Source: Chloroflexota bacterium (GTDB lineage Bacteria > Chloroflexota > UBA6077 > FW602-bin22 > CADDYW01). Taken from it: a stretch of 64,000 nt of DNA. Location of the stretch: positions 186,001 to 250,000 of the forward strand of contig JAJPIK010000030.1 in the NCBI GenBank assembly GCA_021324795.1, read 5' to 3'. The notes below the pieces were generated by a model. The model saw only the letters and a list, made by a program, of their open reading frames with translations, did not search any database and was not told the origin of the DNA. The translations under genes were made by a program, and so were the position numbers. This document shows, in pieces, positions 8,765 to 15,980 of the stretch (the first letter of the stretch is position 1; every line of letters starts with the position of its first letter).

Positions 8765-9589
8765 TCAGGAGATAATCTCTTCGATTCGGTAGCGAACGAT
8801 CCCGATTGGCGCGGCAACTTCGACTTCGTCGCCCACTTGGCGATCTAGCAGAGCACGTCCGACCGGTGAAGCAGTAGAGATTCGTCCCGCCTTCGGATTG
8901 GCTTCGCTCGTGCCCACCAGAGTATAAGTCAGTTCTTCGTCGTGGGTTAGATCCTTCAAGCGTACCGTCGAGCCAATCCCGACCTGATGCCTCTCACCGA
9001 TCGATTGATCGACGATCTGGGCAACCGCGAGGGTATGCTCGAGCTGCCGAATACGGGCCTCAACCTCGGCCTGGTGCTGTTTCGCCGCGTCGTATGGCGC
9101 ATTCTCGCGAAAGTCTTTGTCGATGCGCGCCTCGTAAAGGTCACGGGCGATTTCTGCACGCTTGACCGTCGTCAGATATTCAAGTTCTTGCTTCAGGTTT
9201 TGGTAGCCTTCGCTCGTCACCTGAATGATGCCATCTTCGGCCGGAGCAGCGCTTCGAACCGATTTGCGGACCGCGACCCGAGCTCCCATCGAGCGCCGCG
9301 CCTTAATCAAGCGGCCCAGATTGGTTTCTGTTCCATTCTGCTTATAAACAAAGGTCAAAAAATTCTTGATCGGACCGAGCTTGCTGGCGGCATCAACCCC
9401 GGTTCGTTCGACCCGTTCTTGATAATCCTCAACGTCGATCGGTCGCAGACTTGAAGTTCGCAAATCGCTACCGAAGTGGCGAACGAATCGATTCAGCTCG
9501 GCCTGGGCTTGCGCTCGCTCGTCTTCTTTCAGCATCGCCAGAAAACGGCCGGCTGCTTCGGAAAGCGTCATTTCTGAGTTCGTAGCCAT
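8765..9589 (-). CDS. greA: GreA-type transcription cleavage factor fused to an N-terminal recombinase-like (SAM-like) domain
   Basis: A 274-residue protein. Residues 120-274 form a complete GreA: the coiled coil with the acidic tip (KDFRENAPYDAAKQHQ, tip Asp and Glu kept) and the C-terminal FKBP-like domain (IGSTVRLKDL, SPVGRALLDRQVGDEVEV). GreA rescues backtracked RNA polymerase by stimulating transcript cleavage. Residues 1-85 are additional: a four-helix domain resembling the core-binding domain of tyrosine recombinases (FVRHFGSDLRTSSLRPIDVEDYQERV, IKNFLTFVYK). The start overlaps the upstream NERD gene by 22 bases. Confidence 0.88.
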   Translation of the reverse strand: MATNSEMTLSEAAGRFLAMLKEDERAQAQAELNRFVRHFGSDLRTSSLRPIDVEDYQERVERTGVDAASKLGPIKNFLTFVYKQNGTETNLGRLIKARRSMGARVAVRKSVRSAAPAEDGIIQVTSEGYQNLKQELEYLTTVKRAEIARDLYEARIDKDFRENAPYDAAKQHQAEVEARIRQLEHTLAVAQIVDQSIGERHQVGIGSTVRLKDLTHDEELTYTLVGTSEANPKAGRISTASPVGRALLDRQVGDEVEVAAPIGIVRYRIEEIIS

Positions 9590-10341
9590 GTGTTACTCCG
9601 CGTGGATGAAACTTGGCTGCCCTGGGACGCTGGCTCCCACTGCAGCATATTGACAATTCTGCGTTGGACGTCAGCAGGTAAGCGCGGCGCCTCTTTGAGC
9701 TGACGTAGACCGCCGCGCAAGTCCGCGAGCTTCACGACCGGCACCACCGGATCCGTCACGTCGAGTTTGACCCGCGGGTTGGTCATCACAATGATCGGCA
9801 AGACGATGACTTTGCTGCCAATTTCATCGCCGAGACGCTCTTTGAGCAAGTTCTGAACTGCTTCCGTGTCACGTTGGGCTTCCTTCGTCGGATTGCCCAA
9901 GCCACCATCGCTAAAGTAATGGAAGAATCCGCCCAATGTCGCCGGCCGCCGCCATCGACTGTCTTTGTGAATGATCTCGCCAAAGAATGGCCTGGTCTCT
10001 AAGACAATCACTCCAAAAGGAGTAACGAGTAAATGGTCGACCGGAATGGTCGGCACGAAATTGTACAGATGGTATCGATGATCGAAACCCTTCAGCGCTT
10101 GGGCAATTGCCTTATCGACCCGAGGATTCGTTCCCCAGCGCATCGAGTTATATTTACCGACATTTAAGAGAATGATCCCGATGATCAAGGTGAACCAGGG
10201 AACGAGAAATTGCCCTGTTTGCTGGGGTGGCTGCAGAGAGATGTACATTCCCACGATGAGCACAACAAATCCGAGGATGGTGCACCATCGGCCGATTAAG
10301 CTACGGCGGCTGACAAATGATTCGTTGGTAGTTACCTGCAC
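9568..10341 (-). CDS. Membrane-anchored NERD-like (nuclease-related) domain protein
   Basis: About 257 residues. Two hydrophobic segments near the N-terminus (about residues 19-36 and 44-61) are followed by a soluble domain. DHLLVTPFGVIVLETRPFFGEI near residue 106 resembles the core of the NERD/restriction-endonuclease fold, where the usual E-[TV]-K is ETR here. Function in the cell is unknown. I start it at the GTG at 10341 (GGGAAGG upstream) because a longer reading would overlap fabF; it begins 23 bases after the fabF stop and overlaps greA. Confidence 0.65.
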   Translation of the reverse strand: MQVTTNESFVSRRSLIGRWCTILGFVVLIVGMYISLQPPQQTGQFLVPWFTLIIGIILLNVGKYNSMRWGTNPRVDKAIAQALKGFDHRYHLYNFVPTIPVDHLLVTPFGVIVLETRPFFGEIIHKDSRWRRPATLGGFFHYFSDGGLGNPTKEAQRDTEAVQNLLKERLGDEIGSKVIVLPIIVMTNPRVKLDVTDPVVPVVKLADLRGGLRQLKEAPRLPADVQRRIVNMLQWEPASQGSQVSSTRSNTWLRTQK

Positions 10342-10364
10342 TGTGCCTTCCCAGAACCGTCTGG

Positions 10365-11630
10365 TTAACTTGCCTCGTAACGAGAAAAAACAAGCACCGA
10401 ATTGTGTCCACCGAAAGCAAATGAATTCGAGAGCACAACCGACACCGGCCAGTTCCGTGCCTGATTCGGAACGTAGTCCAAGTCGCACTCTGGATCTGGC
10501 GTCTCGTAATTGATTGTCGGGTGAAGCTTTCCGTCCCGGATCGAAAGGACCGAAACGAGGGCCTCAATCGCTCCTGCTGCCCCCATGGCATGACCGATCA
10601 TCGACTTCGTCGAGCTTATCGGCAACTGATACGCATAATCACCGAACACTTGCTTGATTGCCCGAGTTTCAGCGACGTCTCCCAGGACCGTGCCCGTACC
10701 ATGCGCGTTGATGTAGCTGACATCGGTTGGCTCTTGTCCCGCGTTCACCAAAGCACGCGTTATTGCACGCGCCGCTCCCCGACCATCTGGACGGGGCGCG
10801 ACGACGTGATAGGCGTCTGACGAGACGCCATAGCCACTCACCTCTGCGAAGATCGGGGCGCCCCGCCGCAGCGCGTGCTCAAGTGATTCAAGGATCAGAA
10901 TCGCTGCCCCCTCGGCGGCGACCATACCATCCCGCTCGGCGTCGAAAGGTCGTGAGGCGGCTGGTGGATCTTCGTTCCGCGAGCTGAGGGCGCGAATGAC
11001 ACAAAAGCTCGCCAGCCCGAGCTCACACACCGATGCCTCACTGCCACCGGCGATCATCACTTCGGCTGCCCCGCGTCGAATCACTTCGGTCGCTTCGCCA
11101 ATTGCTTGGCTTCCACTCGCACAGGCTGTTTGAACATTCGCGGTATAGCCGTGAGCGCCGAACAGGCGGCTGATCTGTGCCGAGGCCATGTTGCCGAGCA
11201 TCATCGGCAACAGGAAAGGGTTCATGCGCATCCCGCCACGATCGAACATAACTTTGGACTCATGCTCGACCGTCGTCAGGCTGCCGATCGCCGAGCCGAC
11301 TAGAACCCCAACGTCATCCGCTTCGGCCTCGTTAATCGTGAAAGCCGCACACTTGAGAGCTTCGTCGGTTGCAGCCAGTGCCAGCAACTCAAAACGCGAC
11401 ATCCGTCGCGCCTCCTTGCCATCCAGGAAGCTCGGCGGACGAAAATCTTTCACTTCGGCGGCAATCGTCGAGGGATAGCCGGTCGGATCGAATTGAGTAA
11501 TTCGACCGACACCACTCCGGCCAGCCAGGAGGTTACGCCACGTCTCCTCGGCATTCAAACCGACGGCAGTCACTGCGCCCAATCCGGTGACAACCACTCG
11601 TCGTCGCTCTCGAACCGGTTTGACGGTCAT
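10365..11630 (-). CDS. fabF: 3-oxoacyl-[acyl-carrier-protein] synthase II
   Basis: A 421-residue thiolase-fold condensing enzyme of fatty acid elongation. The catalytic triad is visible: Cys in TACASGSQAIGEA near residue 169, His in INAHGTGT near residue 308 and His in IGHAMGAAGA near residue 345. The N-terminus RRVVVTGLGAVTAVG is typical. ATG at 11630 has AAGG 6 bases upstream; a TTG two codons earlier is possible. It directly follows plsX (gap 2-8 bases), coupling phospholipid and fatty acid synthesis. Confidence 0.95.
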   Translation of the reverse strand: MTVKPVRERRRVVVTGLGAVTAVGLNAEETWRNLLAGRSGVGRITQFDPTGYPSTIAAEVKDFRPPSFLDGKEARRMSRFELLALAATDEALKCAAFTINEAEADDVGVLVGSAIGSLTTVEHESKVMFDRGGMRMNPFLLPMMLGNMASAQISRLFGAHGYTANVQTACASGSQAIGEATEVIRRGAAEVMIAGGSEASVCELGLASFCVIRALSSRNEDPPAASRPFDAERDGMVAAEGAAILILESLEHALRRGAPIFAEVSGYGVSSDAYHVVAPRPDGRGAARAITRALVNAGQEPTDVSYINAHGTGTVLGDVAETRAIKQVFGDYAYQLPISSTKSMIGHAMGAAGAIEALVSVLSIRDGKLHPTINYETPDPECDLDYVPNQARNWPVSVVLSNSFAFGGHNSVLVFSRYEAS

Positions 11631-11638
11631 TTCCAACC

Positions 11639-12661
11639 TTACCCTTCCGCCTTTAATGGAGGGAGCTTCGGAGGCACTGCCAACATTGATTCCGCCAGCG
11701 CTTTGGTAAGGTTACCTTGGATCGCTTGCGCCGCGACGCTGATCGCGTTCCGCACGGCTCGGGCGCGGCTACGCCCATGCGCGACGATGACGATCCCGTC
11801 TAAGCCCAAGACTGGTGCCCCCCCGTACTCCTGGTAATCCACCCGACGTTTGATACGCCGCAGGGCTGGACGCAAAAGGAGCGCCCCGAGCAGGCCAATT
11901 GGGCTAGCACCGATCTCGTCACGCAACAAGGAAAAAGTGAATTCGCCGATTCCCTCGGCGAGCTTAATCAGAACATTACCGACGAATCCATCGCAGACAA
12001 CAACGTCGGTCAAGCCACGCGGCACATCTTTTCCTTCAACGTTACCGACGAAGTTGAGATCTGCACCTTTCAGAAGCTGATGTGCCTCTTGGACGAGCAA
12101 GCTCCCTTTGCTTTCTTCCTCCCCGTTACTCAAGAGCCCCACCCGTGGTGAGGAAATGCCCAATACCGTTCGCGCATAGCGATCGCCCATCAGCGCGAAC
12201 TGCAACAGGTGATGCGGACGGCAATCCGCATTTGCCCCGATGTCCAAAATCAGACAATGCCCCTTCGCCGTGGGGAAGATGGTCGCGAGCGCCGGACGGT
12301 CTACCCCGGGCAGGCGGCCAAGACCGAATAAACCGGCGACGACCGCGGCACCAGTGTTTCCGGCGGTGACAAAAGCGCCGGCGTGACCTTCTTTGACCAA
12401 GCGGATGCCAACATTCATCGACGCCCCGGGACGACGTCGTACGGCCTGAACGGGATGGTCAGCCATGTCAATCTGGTCAGGCGCGTCAACGACGTCGACT
12501 GGCAACGAATCGTGAGAATATCGCGCCAACTCCGCACTGACGACCACCCGGGGGCCAACGAGCGTGACCGGGATGCCTAATTCCCGCGCAGCCATCACCG
12601 CCCCAGCCACTGGCTCAGTCGGCGCTTGATCCCCTCCCATCGCGTCGAGCGCGATGCGCAA
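11639..12661 (-). CDS. plsX: Phosphate acyltransferase PlsX
   Basis: A 340-residue protein beginning MRIALDAMGGDQAP, the PlsX hallmark. It continues with VDAPDQIDMADHPVQAVRRR near residue 60, GNTGAAVVAG near residue 103 and ILDIGANADCRP near residue 139. PlsX converts acyl-ACP to acyl-phosphate for PlsY. The start is TTG at 12661 with GAGG 7 bases upstream. It is first in the plsX-fabF-NERD-greA cluster and has a recognisable promoter at 12701-12730. Confidence 0.95.
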   Translation of the reverse strand: MRIALDAMGGDQAPTEPVAGAVMAARELGIPVTLVGPRVVVSAELARYSHDSLPVDVVDAPDQIDMADHPVQAVRRRPGASMNVGIRLVKEGHAGAFVTAGNTGAAVVAGLFGLGRLPGVDRPALATIFPTAKGHCLILDIGANADCRPHHLLQFALMGDRYARTVLGISSPRVGLLSNGEEESKGSLLVQEAHQLLKGADLNFVGNVEGKDVPRGLTDVVVCDGFVGNVLIKLAEGIGEFTFSLLRDEIGASPIGLLGALLLRPALRRIKRRVDYQEYGGAPVLGLDGIVIVAHGRSRARAVRNAISVAAQAIQGNLTKALAESMLAVPPKLPPLKAEG

Positions 12662-12700
12662 GTTCGTTCCTCGTATCGTGAATTATTTCCGCTCACCCGA

Positions 12701-12730
12701 AGTATACCTGGTTTGTTCACGCTTTGTCGA
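12701..12730 (-). promoter_or_regulatory. Promoter of the plsX-fabF cluster
   Basis: On the minus strand, TCGACA (12730-12725), an 18-base spacer and TATACT (12706-12701) match the housekeeping sigma consensus closely. It lies 40 bases before the plsX start codon. Confidence 0.6.
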
Positions 12731-12770
12731 GGGGGCGCGGCGGCTGCCAGTCTTGGGGGTTAAATCTCCC

Positions 12771-12799
12771 TTGAATTGACACTGCCGAGATGCTATACT
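12771..12799 (+). promoter_or_regulatory. tRNA-Ser promoter
   Basis: TTGAAT (12771-12776), a 17-base spacer and TATACT (12794-12799), ending 14 bases before the tRNA. Another TTGACA at 12776-12781 is too close to this -10 (12 bases). Confidence 0.65.
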
Positions 12800-12813
12800 G
12801 ATTTTGTTCAGTT

Positions 12814-12908
12814 GGAGGGATCGCATAGTTGGTCTAGTGCGGCCGCCTGCTAAGCGGTTAAGGGGCCTTAAAGCTCCTTCCCGGGTTCGAATCCCGGTCC
12901 CTCCGCCA
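12814..12908 (+). tRNA. tRNA-Ser (anticodon GCT)
   Basis: Acceptor stem GGAGGGA/TCCCTCC, discriminator G and encoded CCA. The anticodon loop CTGCTAA between GCCGC and GCGGT gives anticodon GCT. The long variable arm is typical of type II tRNAs, and the T-arm contains GGGTTCGAATCCC. Total 95 bases including CCA. Confidence 0.95.
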
Positions 12909-12913
12909 AGCGC

Positions 12914-12970
12914 GTCCGAGGAGTCAAAAGGCCCCGGGAACTACCCCCGGGGCCTTTTGACTCCTCGGAC
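12914..12970. terminator. Bidirectional terminator with a perfect 25-bp stem
   Basis: Positions 12914-12938 are exactly complementary to 12946-12970 with a 7-base loop. The upper part is the classic AAAAGGCCCCGGG/CCCGGGGCCTTTT type, giving an A-run on one side and U-run on the other in both directions. It lies 5 bases after the tRNA-Ser CCA and 11 bases from the stop of the converging MerR-like gene, so it can serve both. Confidence 0.85.
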
Positions 12971-12981
12971 ACTTCCTTCCC

Positions 12982-13449
12982 CTAACCAAATGGCCAACGC
13001 CGCCGCCCAGTACTGGTCGACTCTTCGGTCGTTTGATTGGCTTGAAGATTCGTGATCTCCTGACGGAGCGCACTGATCTCTTTCTCTAAGCGATCAATGC
13101 GCTCAAGCCACGGCTGAGCGATCCGGTCTAGGATAGCCTGGACGAAACGCTCGGCTGCTTCTCGCTCGTCCGAAGTGGGAGTCGACGCTTTAGCCGGCGG
13201 CTCGGCTGGTGCACTCGCGAGTAACCCTTCCTCGGACAAGTGCCGGCGCACTTGCGCGTAGGTCACATCCGGATCCGCAAGGATTTCTCGGACACGCCGC
13301 AAGATGCGCTGATCGTGTCCATTGAACTCACGTGGTCGGCCGTCTCCACCGCGCGCATCTGGCGAAAGGGCCTCCGCAAATTCCTGTGTCCAGCGCCGGA
13401 GGGTCGGCACTGGAACTCCGAGATTGCGAGCGACAACGCCGATCTTCAC
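12982..13449 (-). CDS. MerR-like helix-turn-helix protein with coiled coil
   Basis: 155 residues. The N-terminal part (IGVVARNLGVPVPTLRRWTQEF, then HDQRILRRVREILADPDVTYAQVRRHL) is a MerR-type winged helix with the RRW/Y recognition feature. Residues 65-90 are a Pro/Ala-rich linker, and residues 95-140 form a coiled coil (LERIDRLEKEISALRQEITNLQ) likely used to dimerise. No effector-binding Cys motif is present. GTG start. A perfect 6+1+6 palindrome 37 bases upstream may be its operator. Confidence 0.75.
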   Translation of the reverse strand: MKIGVVARNLGVPVPTLRRWTQEFAEALSPDARGGDGRPREFNGHDQRILRRVREILADPDVTYAQVRRHLSEEGLLASAPAEPPAKASTPTSDEREAAERFVQAILDRIAQPWLERIDRLEKEISALRQEITNLQANQTTEESTSTGRRRWPFG

Positions 13450-13485
13450 CGCATCACCCCGCGAACGGGCATCGATATCGGGTGC

Positions 13486-13498
13486 ATCGTGTCACGAT
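13486..13498. promoter_or_regulatory. Possible autoregulatory operator of the MerR-like gene
   Basis: ATCGTGTCACGAT is a perfect inverted repeat (6+1+6) located 37 bases before the MerR-like start, in the interval between it and the ferredoxin gene. Function is inferred from symmetry and position only. Confidence 0.4.
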
Positions 13499-13569
13499 TA
13501 ATCACGTCTTCGCACGGTTAGGCAAGGTACAATCGACCATGAGACGTCAAGCGTGGGTGAAAAGCCGAA

Positions 13570-13860
13570 TCAGGAGGCAGGTTTGATCTGATTAACCATC
13601 GCCCGTGCGGCCTCGGGATCTTCATACCACTTCGCGTTGATCACCTTGAAAATCTCGGAGGCTTCCGGCACCGCGTCCTCGGGATAGATCGCTGTCACCG
13701 GACAGGCTGGCTCACAGGCACCACAATCGATACATTCCTCGGGATTGATATAAAGCATCCGGTCACTGCCTTCCTCAAAGTGAATGCAGTCGACCGGACA
13801 AACGTCGACACAGGACTTGTCCATGGTTCCAATGCAAGGTTCGGTGATGACGTACGTCAC
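13570..13860 (-). CDS. fdxA: 7Fe ferredoxin ([3Fe-4S][4Fe-4S])
   Basis: 96 residues beginning VTYVITEPC. The cysteine pattern [17 protein letters not shown] (C-x6-C-x3-CP, then C) followed by [13 protein letters not shown] matches the FdxA type, in which one cluster is 3Fe-4S and the other 4Fe-4S. These ferredoxins donate electrons to various oxidoreductases. The GTG at 13860 has AGGAG 7 bases upstream; the longer frame upstream has no homologous sequence. Confidence 0.92.
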   Translation of the reverse strand: MTYVITEPCIGTMDKSCVDVCPVDCIHFEEGSDRMLYINPEECIDCGACEPACPVTAIYPEDAVPEASEIFKVINAKWYEDPEAARAMVNQIKPAS

Positions 13861-14317
13861 TCGGGTCTCCTTATTCCCTTCCGTCGTTGCTGCCGTAACC
13901 GCGTCCCAACCTCTCCGGACTGACACCAGCCGTGATCAAGTAGACCCGGCACGGTTGGCGCCAGTAGGGCACCACGCGCATTGTACCATCTTTAGAAAAT
14001 GGCGCAAAGAGGAAAAGGAAACAAGGACCAAAAGAAAGCGCGTTCCCCGGCTATTCCGGGGAACGCGGGTTGGTGGGGAAGTGGACCTGACAGCCGGAAA
14101 GTGCTGAGGACTATCGCCAGCAAAGCCTCGGCGTACGACCGGGATACCGATCAAGCTTTCACCGTCGGCACAGACTGAGCAGCTTTCCGCTCATCTGCGA
14201 GGTCCTAGTCCTTACGCTGCGCGTTCCTGACGTCATATGGTGTCCTCAACGCCAGCCCCAGTGTACGCAGCGTTTTGTGAACGGGGCATTAACGAGTGAC
14301 AGCCCACAATAAACAAT
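13861..14317. other. 457-base intergenic region
   Basis: Holds the ferredoxin upstream region and, on the far side, the downstream region of the OmpR-type regulator gene. Apart from the terminator at 14026-14067 I see no gene or known RNA. A 72-codon open frame here (13936-14154, minus) has biased composition and no ribosome-binding site. Confidence 0.4.
14026..14067 (-). terminator. Rho-independent terminator
   Basis: A perfect 12-bp stem (14039-14050 with 14056-14067, loop of 5). On the minus strand it is followed by CTTTCTTTTGG. It lies downstream of the regulator gene ending at 14318, though 250 bases away. Confidence 0.6.
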
Positions 14318-15016
14318 TCATGAATGGGTCAGAGCGGCGTCTCGAAACCGGTAGCCGGCTCGTGCCTCGGTGAGGATATACTGGGGATCGGACGGATCGG
14401 ATTCGATCTTCCGCCGCAAGCGACGGATGAAAACGCGAAGATAGTCAAGTTCGTTACGATACTCGGGTCCCCAGACACGCTGAAGCAGCACCGAGTGAGT
14501 CATCAATTTCCCCGGATTGCTCGCCAATTGCTCCAATAGGCCGTACTCCGTCGGCGTCAGGCGAACTTCTGCACCATTCACTGTGACGAGTCGCCGCTCG
14601 AAGTCGATCCGAATTCGCCCATCTTCAAGTACGCTGGTCGGTGATGTCGACTGCCGAGCGCGTCGGAGAAGTGCCCGGATACGCGCCAAGAACTCATCGC
14701 GACTAAACGGCTTAGTCAGATAATCGTCGGCGCCGAGGTCAAGAGCGCGCACTTTATCCTGGTCGGATTGGCGCCCGCTCAGAACTAAGATCGGCACGAT
14801 CGACTGCTGACGGATCTGCCGGCATAGCGCGAACCCGTCGAGACCATTCATCACTAGGTCAAGGACAATGAGATCGGCTGGCCAGTCTTCGAGGATTTGG
14901 AGAGCCTCTTGACCGTTCCGTGCGCCCCGCGTATCGTAAGTTTTTCCGAGCAGATTACGAATCAGGGAAATCAGCTCTGGATCGTCATCGACTACGAGTA
15001 CGCGAATCTTGTGCAT
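14318..15016 (-). CDS. OmpR/PhoB-family response regulator
   Basis: 232 residues. The receiver domain (1-120) has the acidic pair in VVDDDPEL, the phosphoacceptor Asp in LIVLDLVMNGLDGF, Ser in LVLSGR and Lys in YLTKPF. The C-terminal winged helix (140-230) ends RRLRRKIESDP...GYRF as in KdpE-like members. ATG at 15016 follows AGGGGG; the frame continues 90 codons upstream but is not receiver-like there. No histidine kinase is adjacent, so its partner is unknown. Confidence 0.9.
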   Translation of the reverse strand: MHKIRVLVVDDDPELISLIRNLLGKTYDTRGARNGQEALQILEDWPADLIVLDLVMNGLDGFALCRQIRQQSIVPILVLSGRQSDQDKVRALDLGADDYLTKPFSRDEFLARIRALLRRARQSTSPTSVLEDGRIRIDFERRLVTVNGAEVRLTPTEYGLLEQLASNPGKLMTHSVLLQRVWGPEYRNELDYLRVFIRRLRRKIESDPSDPQYILTEARAGYRFRDAALTHS

Positions 15017-15118
15017 TATCCCCCTCTCTGGCTGACTGGTCCCCGACTTTAACGACGCCGGGTGTATTCCGGAGAACGTGTCACCCCCGGTAAGCAGCCC
15101 CTTTCTTCTGGATAAAGC

Positions 15119-15142
15119 TTCGACATAGCTTTCGACATAGCT
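15119..15142. repeat. Tandem 12-base direct repeat
   Basis: Two exact head-to-tail copies of TTCGACATAGCT, about 105-125 bases upstream of the response regulator start. OmpR/PhoB-type regulators bind tandem direct repeats of about 11 bases, so autoregulation is a plausible reading. Confidence 0.5.
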
Positions 15143-15237
15143 GAAGACTGCCTCTTGTGTGGAGTCGCAGGGCGCCCGGGAACTGTCAGGCGGTCTAATC
15201 CATCCCTCCCAGACGGGGGTAACCGGTCGCTCGATAG

Positions 15238-15305
15238 GAGCAGGAGAAAAACTGCTCGGAGACCAGAGTAAGCTTCTGGTGAACAAGCGCCCTACCTTGG
15301 TCTCC
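15238..15305. ncRNA. Candidate structured RNA element
   Basis: Three perfect helices can be drawn: GAGCAG/CTGCTC (15238-15243 with 15252-15257), GGAGACCA/TGGTCTCC (15258-15265 with 15298-15305), and CCAGA/TCTGG (15263-15267 with 15275-15279). The last two share bases, so they are mutually exclusive, as in switching leaders. The strand is not certain; minus would make it part of the response regulator leader. It matches no riboswitch family I recognise. Confidence 0.3.
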
Positions 15306-15523
15306 AGTAACAGTCAACGCCTAACACCCTCGGGACTGTCGTCCTCCGGCGCCGGCGTTCTTGCGGCGCAATCTATTCCGAGCTCCGTGCCTTCAAACCT
15401 CATCGGCACAAACAGCTCACAATTAAGCCAAGTGAATTGTCATTATCCAACAGGAAGGCTGTTTGCAGGAAGCCAACTATAGGGAGCCAACCCACCTGGC
15501 AGAGCCAGCAATCGGCACAATCC

Positions 15524-15718
15524 TTAAGCTGCGCGCCGCGCTGCCTTCAACATCCGCTTTCGCTGGGCCCGCTGAATCTTTGCCCGGAGCTTCTGGCTTT
15601 TGCTCATAAAGCTCTGGTGTCGCTTGTACTCGCTGATGATTCCATGCTTAGCAACCCCCGAGCGGAAGCGTTTCAGCAGCGAGTCAAAGGTTTCCCCTTG
15701 GCGCAAACTTACCTGCAT
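15524..15718 (-). CDS. rpsU: 30S ribosomal protein bS21
   Basis: About 64 residues: MQVSLRQGETFDSLLKRFRSGVAKHGII, then a highly basic tail rich in Lys and Arg ending KMLKAARRAA-like. Size and sequence fit bS21, which joins the 30S subunit platform and helps initiation. The ATG at 15718 was chosen over one 6 codons upstream because the family starts at this point. A near-consensus promoter lies 81 bases upstream. Confidence 0.9.
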   Translation of the reverse strand: MQVSLRQGETFDSLLKRFRSGVAKHGIISEYKRHQSFMSKSQKLRAKIQRAQRKRMLKAARRAA

Positions 15719-15798
15719 ATGCCTAATCACCCCCATTCCGTCGCCGGCCCTTGCTCGCTTGTTTCCGAGCACCGGGCCTCGCAACTGAAGCCAGTACA

Positions 15799-15827
15799 AT
15801 TTTAAGACCCACTCGCCTCAACGTCAA
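15799..15827 (-). promoter_or_regulatory. rpsU promoter
   Basis: On the minus strand TTGACG (15827-15822), exactly 17 bases, TAAAAT (15804-15799). The leader to the rpsU ATG would be about 75 bases. Confidence 0.7.
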
Positions 15828-15980
15828 TCGAGTCGGGAGGGCTTTGGGGAGCATTTCATGATCCCGAATAAGAAATTGTGTAAAGATTCTGTTAGAGAAT
15901 TCTTTTCCGCCCTCTAGCAGGGGCGGTGGCAAGACAAATCGGTTGCAGCACGCTCCTTTTTCGGTTACAATGGCCACGCT

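Larger units (their letters stand above)
15017..15523. other. 507-base intergenic region upstream of the response regulator
   Basis: Contains a tandem 12-base repeat and a cluster of inverted repeats (both listed separately). Open frames here (for example 15159-15482, plus) lack ribosome-binding sites and recognisable content, so I do not call a protein gene. No clear terminator for rpsU is seen. Confidence 0.45.

Noticed and set aside
14061-14160. SRP RNA or another known RNA downstream of the response regulator gene
   Set aside because: A CCTGACAGCCGGAAAG stretch superficially resembles SRP RNA, but the conserved GGUCCGGAAGGAAGCAG core is absent.
15159-15482. 107-codon open frame upstream of the response regulator
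   Set aside because: Low-complexity Ser-rich translation, no ribosome-binding site, and overlap with the inverted-repeat cluster.
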